Below are positions 6,524 through 12,868 of a DNA stretch of 12,868 bases, piece after piece. The position numbers and the translations under genes were made by a program. The DNA lies in the NCBI GenBank assembly GCA_011048855.1, contig DSCZ01000394.1, positions 1-12,868 of the forward strand, in the 5' to 3' direction. Origin of the DNA: Desulfobacteraceae bacterium. GTDB taxonomy: Bacteria > Desulfobacterota > DSM-4660 > Desulfatiglandales > Desulfatiglandaceae. How positions within the stretch are numbered: the stretch's first letter is position 1; the number at the start of each line of letters is the position of its first letter. The notes under the pieces are model-generated. The model had not been told where the DNA came from, ran no database searches, and worked only from the letters and a program-made list of their open reading frames with translations.

Positions 6524-7298
6524 GGCTGTCATCTCCCAGGTAAGCTTCCACGACATTCGGGTCCGTATACACGGCTTCCGGCTCTCCGTCGGCGATTTTC
6601 TCCCCATAGTGAAGGACGATCAACCGATCGGAAATGTCCATGATGACTTTCATCACGTGTTCTATAATCAGAATGGTTATCCCTTGTCTGTTGATCTCAC
6701 GGATCAATGCGATCTGATCCACCAGCTCCGCCGGGTTTAAACCGGAACTCGGCTCATCGAGCAGCAGCAGACCGGGTCGTGTGGCAAGGGCGCGCGCGAT
6801 CTCCAAACGCTTGCTCAAAGCGTAGGGGAGGTTTTTCGCCAACTCGTCACGGTAACGAGCGATTCCGACAAAGTCGAGAAGTTTTTCTGCCTCGGCCCTG
6901 CTTTCCGGGTTTTCCCCCGTTTGGTACATTCCTCTGAAGACCGATGAAACTGCAAGTTTCCAAGGCCCATGTCTTCTCCGATCCACCAGAGCGGCCATGA
7001 CATTATCGAGGACCGTCAGCTTGGCAAAGACCCGCACGATTTGAAATGTACGGGCGATGCCCATGTTGTTTATGCTATGGGCTTTCAGCCCGGTGATATC
7101 TTTTCCATGAAAAAAAATCCGCCCCCCGGTGGGCGCCGCCGCCCCCGAAATCATGTTGATAAGCGTCGTCTTGCCGGCGCCGTTAGGGCCGATGAGGCCC
7201 ATGATGATGTTTTCTTCCATTGCGAAAGAAACATTGTCAACAGCACACAACCCACCGAAATGCTTGCTTAAATTTTCGGTTTTGAGAATTTCAGTCAT
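6510..7298 (-). CDS. livG: branched-chain/polar amino-acid ABC transporter ATPase LivG
   Basis: The second ATPase of the importer. The 262-residue protein has Walker A GPNGAGKTT (37-45), the LivG-specific NNMGIARTFQIVRVF segment (about 77-91), Walker B LLLLDE (177-182) followed by PSSGLNPAE, and IIEH with the switch His (211-214). The C-terminal Y..PNVVEAYLG motif is standard. The ABC signature region reads LPYALSKRLEIARAL (157-171), where LivG proteins normally have YGQQRRLEIARAL; the signature Gly is Ala and the Gln-Gln-Arg is Leu-Ser-Lys. The ATG overlaps the livM stop by 8 bases, with GGAG 6 bases before it. The rest is intact, so I treat it as functional with a divergent ATP site. Confidence 0.94.
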   Translation of the reverse strand: MTEILKTENLSKHFGGLCAVDNVSFAMEENIIMGLIGPNGAGKTTLINMISGAAAPTGGRIFFHGKDITGLKAHSINNMGIARTFQIVRVFAKLTVLDNVMAALVDRRRHGPWKLAVSSVFRGMYQTGENPESRAEAEKLLDFVGIARYRDELAKNLPYALSKRLEIARALATRPGLLLLDEPSSGLNPAELVDQIALIREINRQGITILIIEHVMKVIMDISDRLIVLHYGEKIADGEPEAVYTDPNVVEAYLGDDSHAEN

Positions 7299-8301
7299 GA
7301 TCCGCTCCGCCGTCTGAAGCCCGGCCGAAGCCGAGAAATCTATCCTTCAGTGATTTGATCACACCGACCAGCCCCTCACGCATGAACATAATGGTGAATA
7401 TCAAGAGCATACCATAGAGGACAAGGCGGATGTCGACTTTGAAAAAACCTTCCAGAACACGCAGCCATTCAGAAAGAAAGGTGAGAGCCACGGCGCCGAG
7501 AATCGGGCCCCCGATCGAACCCAGCCCACCGATCATTGTCATCGTCAGCGCATCGAAGGTCACATGCAGCGACATGGTATGGGGACAGACAAGTCGGGAG
7601 AAGTGCGCGAAAAGACCTCCGGCGAAACCAGCAAAAAACGCGCTGATGGTAAATGCCGCCAGCTTGTATTTGGCTGTGTTGATACCGATGCTTTGAGCGC
7701 CGTGCTCGTCGTCGCGAAGCGCCTGCAGGCTGATTCCGAATTCGGATTGGACCAGTCGCCGGATGATGAAGAGGGTCAGCAGGGCGGCCACCAGAACCAC
7801 GTAATAATAGTCCCTCTCGAAATAGAATTTCATCGTCCAGTTTCCAATGCTGATCGGGGTCAGCAGTGGTATGCCGGAAAGGCCCAGAGAGCCGCGGGTC
7901 AGTTCGACCCAGTTGGTGGCCACAAGCCGAAGAATCTCGGCAAAACCGATGGTGGTGATGGCAAGGTAGGGCCCGGAGAGGCGAAGGGATGGAAATCCCA
8001 GCAGGAGGCCGAAAAAGGCCGCGACGCATCCCCCTCCCAGCAATCCCAGCCAGGGGGAAATGCCGAAATTCATTGCCGTCAGCGCGCTGGTATACGCACC
8101 GATGCCGAAGAAAGCCGCATGGCCCAGATTGAGTTGTCCGGTATAACCGGCCAGCAGGTTCCAGCTCATAGTCATGATCGTGTAAATACCCGCCATGACC
8201 AAAATATGCAAAATGTACCGCGCTTCAATCACCTGGGGCACAAAGAATAGCGCTGCGACAAATAGGCCGGCACACAATCGTATGACTCGTCGATGGCTCA
8301 T
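7291..8301 (-). CDS. livM: branched-chain/polar amino-acid ABC transporter permease LivM
   Basis: An inner-membrane permease subunit that forms the translocation path with LivH. The 336-residue protein is highly hydrophobic, with about nine or ten helices. The LivM hallmark GQLNLGHAAFFGIGAY is at 55-70. The cytoplasmic coupling segment LRDDEHGAQSIGIN...KLAAFTISAFFAGFAGGL that contacts the ATPases is present, as is the GGLGSIGGPILGA stretch near the end. The ATG overlaps the livH stop by 4 bases (ATGA). AAGGAGGG lies immediately upstream with a short spacer. The order H-M-G-F with overlaps is the standard arrangement. Confidence 0.95.
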   Translation of the reverse strand: MSHRRVIRLCAGLFVAALFFVPQVIEARYILHILVMAGIYTIMTMSWNLLAGYTGQLNLGHAAFFGIGAYTSALTAMNFGISPWLGLLGGGCVAAFFGLLLGFPSLRLSGPYLAITTIGFAEILRLVATNWVELTRGSLGLSGIPLLTPISIGNWTMKFYFERDYYYVVLVAALLTLFIIRRLVQSEFGISLQALRDDEHGAQSIGINTAKYKLAAFTISAFFAGFAGGLFAHFSRLVCPHTMSLHVTFDALTMTMIGGLGSIGGPILGAVALTFLSEWLRVLEGFFKVDIRLVLYGMLLIFTIMFMREGLVGVIKSLKDRFLGFGRASDGGADHD

Positions 8302-9179
8302 GTTCCCTCCTTGGCCCCGAAAAGCCCGCTGGGCCGGACGAGAAGCACCAGGATGATAATGAAAAAACCAATAGCGTGCTGGTATTGCATCGAAATGTAA
8401 TTTCCGCCGAGTGATTCGGCTACGCCCAGGATAAATCCACCGAAAATTGCGCCTCTGATGTTGCCCATTCCTCCAAGAATCGTGACGATGAATGCTTTGA
8501 GAGTGGGCATGGCCCCCATGATGGGATGCACGGCGAAAGTGGTTCCGAACAGAACGCCGCCGATTCCGGCCAATGCCGCTCCCACGGCAAAGGTCAGCCG
8601 ATAGACCAGGTTGATGTCGATCCCCATCAGCTGCGCGGCGAACGAATTCTGGCTGGCCGCCCGAATCGCGATTCCGAACTTGCTGCGGTTCAGAAAGATC
8701 TGCAGCACGGCGATGGTGACGCAGGAAAACCCCAGACAGAACAACCTGAGCACGCTGGTGGACAATCCGCCCAAATTGACGGTTGCACCCTTAAAAGGGT
8801 CTGAAATGATGCGAGGTGTCGCACCGAAGAAAAGCTGTGCCAGGTTTTCCAGAAGAATGAACAGCCCGATGGAGACCATTATAACATCGATATCAGTCCA
8901 CCTGCCGATGACAGGGCGGAAAACCAGACGTTCGGTAACAACGCCCAACACACCCACCACGGCTGCCGCTGCCAGAATGGAGCCCACCCACCCGAACCAG
9001 CCGGGCACCCAGGCAACAAAGAAAACCGCCGTGTATGCGCCCACCATCGAATAGTCCCCGTGGGCAAAGTTGGCGATTTTCATGACCCCGAAGATCATCG
9101 TCAGGCCTATGGCGATAAGACTGTAGATGCTGCCGATGATCAATCCGTTGAGTGTCTGCTGCAAGAACAGCGATTCCAT
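8298..9179 (-). CDS. livH: branched-chain/polar amino-acid ABC transporter permease LivH
   Basis: The other inner-membrane permease subunit, 293 residues, the usual LivH length. Hallmarks are LNGLIIGSIYSLIAIGLTMIFG at the N-terminus, NFAHGDYSMVGAY (37-49), the coupling segment AASQNSFAAQLMGID, GGMGNIRGAIFGG and a C-terminal LVRPSGLFG. The ATG at 9179 was chosen because AAAGGG (9191-9186) lies 6 bases before it. An upstream GTG at 9221 would add 14 basic residues absent from the family. It is separated from livJ by 100 bases containing a small GC-rich hairpin, while livM follows with a 4-base overlap. Confidence 0.95.
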   Translation of the reverse strand: MESLFLQQTLNGLIIGSIYSLIAIGLTMIFGVMKIANFAHGDYSMVGAYTAVFFVAWVPGWFGWVGSILAAAAVVGVLGVVTERLVFRPVIGRWTDIDVIMVSIGLFILLENLAQLFFGATPRIISDPFKGATVNLGGLSTSVLRLFCLGFSCVTIAVLQIFLNRSKFGIAIRAASQNSFAAQLMGIDINLVYRLTFAVGAALAGIGGVLFGTTFAVHPIMGAMPTLKAFIVTILGGMGNIRGAIFGGFILGVAESLGGNYISMQYQHAIGFFIIILVLLVRPSGLFGAKEGT

Positions 9180-9220
9180 ATCAGACCCTTTCGATGCCCT
9201 TCTTCCCTTGGCGGGGCTCA

Positions 9221-9236
9221 CAGGGCCTCATCCCTG
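9221..9236 (-). promoter_or_regulatory. small GC-rich hairpin between livJ and livH
   Basis: CAGGG, a 6-base loop, then CCCTG: a perfect 5-bp stem about 40 bases before the livH start and 44 bases after the livJ stop. No T-run follows, so it is not a strong terminator. It could be an mRNA-processing or stabilising stem that keeps the binding protein more abundant than the permeases, as seen in other importer operons. The stem is short, so chance is possible. Confidence 0.25.
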
Positions 9237-9279
9237 CGAACCGACCGCTTCAGGAGATGATTTCAGGTTTCAGTCGCGA

Positions 9280-10506
9280 CTACTTGCACCGGCGTTCAGC
9301 CCAGGGTTTGGGTACCTGGTATTCTGACGCCGCTCGCTCGGGGGGAAAGATAATCTGGGTGTCCGGTTTGCAATTTTCATCCAGTTGCACTTGAACTGGA
9401 GACGGGAAAACAGTAAAAACTTGTCCTGTTTCGTCAAATTGAATTAAACCTTGAGAAAGACGAATATCTGTCACTTTTAGCGCGTCTCGTATCTTTTTCC
9501 TGTCAGCCACCAGGTTTCCGGTCGGTTCGCCTGCCCGCTTTATGGCGTCTACTATCACCATCAGGTTATCATATCCCTGGCTGGAAAATATCCCGGGTCG
9601 GCTTTCCGGAAACTTGGCTTTATATGCGTTGACAAACGCAGCCGTGATCGGGTCTTTCATGGCTTTCGTAGGCTCCAGGGACGAGCCCATGGCATATTCG
9701 CTGACCGGCCCCGTCATCTCGAAGAACGCCTCGGTAAATTGCCCCCCCACTCCGATCCACTGGGAGACAAAATTGAGTTCTTTGGCCTGTCTTTGAATCA
9801 AGGCCGCTTCAGTTGTGGAGGCAATGCTGAAAACCACATCGGGTTTGAGGTCTTTGAGTTTGGAAATCGGGGCGGTGAAATCGCTGCTGCCTATCTCAAA
9901 GTAAAAACTGCCGAGAACTTTGGCTCCAAGCTTCTTGCACTGGGCTTCCCAGATTTTCTGTCCATCCCGCCCGTAGTCCGAGTTTTCCATAAAAAAGGCT
10001 ACGGTCTTGGGGCGCTTGATTTTCTCGAGCCACTCGTTGACCCCTTCAAGAAACTGCGGGCTGTTGGGGCTGGTTCTGAAAACGAAATCGTACCCTCGGG
10101 CGGTGATCGTCGGGCTGATGGCGATGGCAACCACGTTGGGGCAGCCTTCATAATGGCAGAATTCACTGGTTGCAATGTTCACGCTGGAAGCATAGCCGCC
10201 CCCCACCACCAGGACATTGTCCCTGGTGACAAGTTTCTTGACAGCGGCGAGTCCTTTGTCCGGTTTGGCTTCCGTGTCGCCGAAGACCAACTCCACCTGT
10301 CGACCGAACAGCCCGCCTTTGCTGTTGACCCCATCCAGCGCCAGCTCCATGCCTTTCCTCATTTCAGATGCGTTGAAAGCAAGAGAGCCGGTGAAGGGTC
10401 CCAGTATCCCGATCTTGATCGGCTCGGAAGCACTGACCGGCACGGCGCTGATCGAAAACCCAGCCAAAAAAATTGCATGAAAAACAAAAATAAAAAATTT
10501 TTTCAT
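9280..10506 (-). CDS. livJ: branched-chain/polar amino-acid ABC transporter binding protein, LivJ/LivK type
   Basis: The periplasmic ligand-binding protein of the importer (periplasmic binding protein type 1 fold, Peripla_BP_6 group). The 408-residue precursor has a signal peptide: MKK, a hydrophobic core, and probable cleavage after VSA at about 26. The fold's opening IKIGILGPFTGSLAFNASEMRKGMELALDGVNSKGGLFGR is followed by the Rossmann-like KTVAFFMENSDYGRDGQ and the second-domain PDVVFSIASTTEAALIQRQA. GGGAGGG (10519-10513) lies 6 bases before the ATG at 10506; the longer frame to 10701 encodes a non-signal, Cys/Arg-rich stretch overlapping the deacylase gene and was rejected. The ligand could be a branched-chain, polar or modified amino acid, or a short amide. 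The neighbouring enzymes suggest a guanidino or acyl-amino acid (inference). Confidence 0.93.
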   Translation of the reverse strand: MKKFFIFVFHAIFLAGFSISAVPVSASEPIKIGILGPFTGSLAFNASEMRKGMELALDGVNSKGGLFGRQVELVFGDTEAKPDKGLAAVKKLVTRDNVLVVGGGYASSVNIATSEFCHYEGCPNVVAIAISPTITARGYDFVFRTSPNSPQFLEGVNEWLEKIKRPKTVAFFMENSDYGRDGQKIWEAQCKKLGAKVLGSFYFEIGSSDFTAPISKLKDLKPDVVFSIASTTEAALIQRQAKELNFVSQWIGVGGQFTEAFFEMTGPVSEYAMGSSLEPTKAMKDPITAAFVNAYKAKFPESRPGIFSSQGYDNLMVIVDAIKRAGEPTGNLVADRKKIRDALKVTDIRLSQGLIQFDETGQVFTVFPSPVQVQLDENCKPDTQIIFPPERAASEYQVPKPWAERRCK

Positions 10507-10521
10507 AACATTCCCTCCCCA

Positions 10522-10537
10522 ATTTAATAATTTAAAT
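10522..10537 (-). promoter_or_regulatory. AT-only inverted repeat upstream of livJ
   Basis: ATTTAA, a 4-base spacer, then TTAAAT, just upstream of the livJ ribosome binding site. It is pure A/T and could be an operator or part of a -10 region. There is no supporting -35 with good spacing, so it may be compositional. Confidence 0.2.
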
Positions 10538-10540
10538 GAA

Positions 10541-10562
10541 GCGGCATCCCATCGGGCGCCGC
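10541..10562 (-). promoter_or_regulatory. GC-rich stem-loop between the M20 deacylase gene and livJ
   Basis: Read on the minus strand: GCGGC, then CCC and GGG as inner stem around GAT, then GCCGC, giving about eight pairs with a small internal loop. It begins 16 bases after the deacylase stop and is followed by an AT-rich stretch (TTCATTTAAATTATT) rather than a clean T-run. It could be a weak terminator or an mRNA-processing hairpin separating livJHMGF from the upstream pair. Confidence 0.35.
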
Positions 10563-10577
10563 CAGGAAATGCGGTCC

Positions 10578-11855
10578 TCACTCCAATCCCCCGCACCACC
10601 TCAAGAGGAAAAGAGCATAAACTTTGGCGGTATGAATGATGCTGTCTATATTGACACATTCGTCGATGGCATGAATTCCATGGGCAACGGGGCCGAAACA
10701 AGTGGCCTCTCCATTGCCGTAGTGAACGAACGCCCTCAGATCGGTCGTGGCGGTCGAGGCGAAAGGCTTCGCAGCTTTTCCGGAAATGTCCCGCTCACAG
10801 CCGTCGAGAACTTGGAACAGGGGCAGGTCTCTATATACACAATGGCCTTCGGATCTGAAACCATAAAAATCGACAGCGGGCGGATTTTCCGAGAGCCATG
10901 GATCCGAGGATGCGGCTTTGGATAGAGCCCGCGTCAACATTTCACGGATTTCCCGAAAGGAAGTGCCGGGGAGAAACCCGATCCTTCCGTGGAATTCTGC
11001 AAAGGCCGGGACCGTCGAAGGCCAATCGCCGCCTTTAATGATCCCTATGTTGAGGTTGGCCGGATGAGGGACCCCGGAAAATCCGGGATGTTGACGATCG
11101 TTGAGGGTTTTCTCGACTTCCCGCAATGAATTGATCAAGGTGAAACATTTCTCGATGGCGTTTACACCTTTCCCGGTATCCAGAACGTGTGACGGCGTTC
11201 CGCCGACCGTGACCTTGAACCAGGCGACACCCACCTGTGCGGTCAGGATGGTCGGGCCGAAAGGCTCCGGGATGAGCACCCCATCGGCATCAAAGCCGGC
11301 GGCCACACATGCAAGGGCGCCGTTGCCGGTACATTCCTCTTCGATTACAGTTTCAATGTATACCGGAGCTTTCAGTCCGAGTCCGGCCTCTTCCACGGCT
11401 TTAGCCGCATAGGTCATGGCGGCGACCCCCGCCTTCATGTCTCCGGCCCCCCGCCCATATAGCCAGCCGTCGCGGATATAAGGTTCGAACGGGTTTCTTT
11501 CCCATTTATCAACTGGTTCCGGGCTGACCACGTCAAGATGTCCATTGAACAGGGCGCTCTTTCCCCCTACGCCGTCGGCCGGCCGGGTCGCCACTAAATT
11601 GTAGCGGTTTTCATAGCTCCAGGGGACCGGAGCGAAGCCGGGGTGTTCAGAGAGAGTGTTAGCATCGATCGCTACCTGTCGCACCTGAAAACCGAGACGG
11701 GAAAACTCGGATTCCATGACTCCCAGGGCGCCTTGTTCGTTGCCGAGCGTGCTCGGCTGAGAAACAAGGCGACAGGTAAGATCGAGGATATCGGGTCTTA
11801 GATGTTCCACGGTTTCAAGCAGTTTGAGTTGAGTGGATTCCATTTCAGGATTCAT
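10578..11855 (-). CDS. M20 family metallo-deacylase (ArgE/DapE-like)
   Basis: A cytoplasmic di-zinc amidohydrolase of peptidase family M20, related to acetylornithine deacetylase and succinyl-diaminopimelate desuccinylase. It removes an N-acyl or N-carbamoyl-type group from an amino acid. All metal and catalytic positions are visible in the 425-residue protein: NGHLDVV with His106 and Asp108, GRGAGDMKAG with the bridging Asp139, ETVIEEECTGNGA with the Glu base/ligand pair at about 173-174, PEPFGP with Glu197, and HAIDE with His395. GTPSHV (about 219-224) marks the dimerisation domain. The ATG at 11855 was chosen because AGGGGGG (11871-11865) precedes it; an ATG at 11900 and a TTG at 11918 lack a binding site. 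It follows arcC by 73 bases. Carbamate kinase and an M20 enzyme are also neighbours in the enterobacterial yge/yqe purine-degradation cluster. The exact substrate is unknown. Confidence 0.9.
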   Translation of the reverse strand: MNPEMESTQLKLLETVEHLRPDILDLTCRLVSQPSTLGNEQGALGVMESEFSRLGFQVRQVAIDANTLSEHPGFAPVPWSYENRYNLVATRPADGVGGKSALFNGHLDVVSPEPVDKWERNPFEPYIRDGWLYGRGAGDMKAGVAAMTYAAKAVEEAGLGLKAPVYIETVIEEECTGNGALACVAAGFDADGVLIPEPFGPTILTAQVGVAWFKVTVGGTPSHVLDTGKGVNAIEKCFTLINSLREVEKTLNDRQHPGFSGVPHPANLNIGIIKGGDWPSTVPAFAEFHGRIGFLPGTSFREIREMLTRALSKAASSDPWLSENPPAVDFYGFRSEGHCVYRDLPLFQVLDGCERDISGKAAKPFASTATTDLRAFVHYGNGEATCFGPVAHGIHAIDECVNIDSIIHTAKVYALFLLRWCGGLE

Positions 11856-11857
11856 TG

Positions 11858-11882
11858 TTCGAAGCCCCCCTGTCGGGCCGAA
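11858..11882 (-). promoter_or_regulatory. hairpin covering the ribosome binding site of the M20 deacylase gene
   Basis: TTCG and GCCC pair with GGGC and CGAA, giving an 8-bp stem with a 2-base bulge and a 7-base loop. The G-run that is the only Shine-Dalgarno candidate for the ATG at 11855 lies in its loop and stem. Folding would therefore hide the ribosome binding site in the arcC-deacylase intercistronic gap. Regulatory meaning is inference. Confidence 0.35.
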
Positions 11883-11928
11883 GGTTTTGCCGGTATTCAT
11901 GATGAAAAGTATCAACAAATCGAACCGG

Positions 11929-12864
11929 TCATCCGGCGACTATCCGGGTGCCGGCTTTTCCCGAGACTGCTTCCATGGTTTTCTCCGGTAACGTTATAAT
12001 AACATCATTACCCGTGGCTTCCGTAAATTCGATCGCCGCCGAAATCTTAGGACCCATGCTGCCCGGTGGAAACTCCCCGGCTTCATGATGTCTCCGCGCT
12101 TCGGAGACGGTCATCCGGTCCAACCACCTTTGTCCGAGTTGTTTGAACCGCACGGCCACCTTTTCGGTCCCGGTGGTGATGATCATCAGATCGGCATCGA
12201 TCTCCCTGGCCAGTAGGCTGCTGGCGAAATCCTTGTCGATCACCGCTTCGATACCATGGAGAACCCCGTCTTTTTCCATGACCGGGACGCCTCCTCCTCC
12301 GCAGCAGATGATAACATGACCCGAGCCCAGCGCCATAAGTATTTCGGCGTCTTCCAGAATTGCTATGGGCCTCGGGGAAGGAACCATCCGCCGCCAACCT
12401 CGGCCGGCATCCTCCTTCGCAACCCAGCCCTGTTCTATCATCGGCGCGATTTTCTCTCTGGTGAAAAAAGGGCCGATCGGCTTTGTGGGGTTCTCAAAGG
12501 CCGGATCCCCTGCATCGACTAAGGCCTGGGTGACGATCGTAAATGCCCTCCTGTCCGTGATGCCGCGGTTGCGGAATGCATTGATGATTTCCCGCTGAAG
12601 AACGTAGCCCATCCCTCCCTGGGTATGGGCTCCGCAGATGTCCAGGGGGATGGGGTACAGAAAATCTCTCGCGGCCTCCGAACGCCTGAGGATGTTTCCT
12701 ACCTGGGGCCCGTTTCCATGTGTGACGATCAGTTCATGACCGGCCTGCACCAGATCCGCAATTTGCGCGGCGGTATTGCGGCTGTTGCGGACCTGGTCGG
12801 GGATATCCCCTTTTTCTCCCTCTCTCGAAATGGCGTTTCCGCCAAGAGCCAAAACGATTCTCAT
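11929..12864 (-). CDS. arcC: carbamate kinase
   Basis: Makes ATP from carbamoyl phosphate and ADP, releasing carbamate, which decays to ammonia and CO2. The cytoplasmic 311-residue protein is full length for the amino-acid-kinase-fold carbamate kinases. Motifs in order are VLALGGNAI (4-12), THGNGPQVG (48-56), DICGAHTQGGMGY (75-87), TQALVDAGDPAFENPTKPIG (112-131), GWRRMVPSPRP (156-166), CCGGGGVPV (187-195), VIDKDFASSLLA (208-219, with the phosphate-contacting Lys211) and GSMGPKISAAIEF (268-280). The PSPRP and NPTKPIG motifs separate it from acetylglutamate and aspartate kinases. The start leaves only four bases to the window edge, so its ribosome binding site and promoter are not visible. It leads the minus-strand run in this window. 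No ornithine, putrescine or oxamate carbamoyltransferase accompanies it here, so the source of carbamoyl phosphate is not evident. Confidence 0.95.
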   Translation of the reverse strand: MRIVLALGGNAISREGEKGDIPDQVRNSRNTAAQIADLVQAGHELIVTHGNGPQVGNILRRSEAARDFLYPIPLDICGAHTQGGMGYVLQREIINAFRNRGITDRRAFTIVTQALVDAGDPAFENPTKPIGPFFTREKIAPMIEQGWVAKEDAGRGWRRMVPSPRPIAILEDAEILMALGSGHVIICCGGGGVPVMEKDGVLHGIEAVIDKDFASSLLAREIDADLMIITTGTEKVAVRFKQLGQRWLDRMTVSEARRHHEAGEFPPGSMGPKISAAIEFTEATGNDVIITLPEKTMEAVSGKAGTRIVAG

Positions 12865-12868
12865 ATGC

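Noticed and set aside
7564..8250. Plus-strand frame of over 200 codons opposite livM
   Set aside because: It is the antisense shadow of a high-confidence permease; its composition is typical of reverse-complemented membrane protein sequence.
10507..10701. N-terminal extension of livJ by 65 residues
   Set aside because: It would put an Arg/Cys-rich stretch before a perfect signal peptide and overlap the deacylase gene; GGGAGGG sits at the internal ATG.
1..12868. CRISPR arrays, tRNA or rRNA genes, complete insertion sequences
   Set aside because: No regularly spaced repeats, cloverleaf-like sequences or transposase motifs were seen; the gene content is dense operon coding throughout.

Overview
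The window is a catabolic and transport cluster from a Gram-negative bacterium. Two independent uptake systems each have a secreted periplasmic binding protein with a clear signal peptide. GC content is moderate, and the mix of TRAP and branched-chain-type ABC transporters with short or overlapping gene junctions resembles anaerobic Desulfobacterota (former Deltaproteobacteria). That taxonomic guess is inference from style only; there is no rRNA or other marker gene here.

Layout. Eleven genes run in one direction on the minus strand, from the right edge leftwards. They are carbamate kinase (arcC), an M20 family zinc deacylase, a five-gene branched-chain/polar amino-acid type ABC importer (livJ-livH-livM-livG-livF), a DDAH/arginine-deiminase-like enzyme, a complete TRAP transporter (dctP-dctQ-dctM), and a second, larger amidinotransferase/deiminase-superfamily enzyme. 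At the left edge, on the plus strand and convergent, lies the 3' part of a class III (PLP) aminotransferase. Its upstream part is missing and its catalytic lysine codon is altered.

The junctions livH/livM, livM/livG, livG/livF and dctQ/dctM overlap by 1-14 bases, so these are translationally coupled blocks. Longer gaps carry hairpins or AT-rich stretches: arcC/deacylase, deacylase/livJ, livJ/livH, livF/DDAH-like and DDAH-like/dctP. The DDAH-like/dctP gap carries a plausible promoter.

How the genes may work together (inference). Two members of the guanidine-modifying enzyme superfamily, a carbamate kinase and an M20 amidohydrolase together suggest import and breakdown of an arginine-like guanidino or ureido acid. 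The Liv and TRAP systems would supply substrates, the two C/H/D-E enzymes would attack the guanidinium group, the M20 enzyme would remove an N-acyl or N-carbamoyl group, and carbamate kinase would recover ATP from carbamoyl phosphate. No carbamoyltransferase and no transcriptional regulator is visible in the window, so this is not a classical arcABC arginine-deiminase operon. The actual substrate cannot be read from the sequence.
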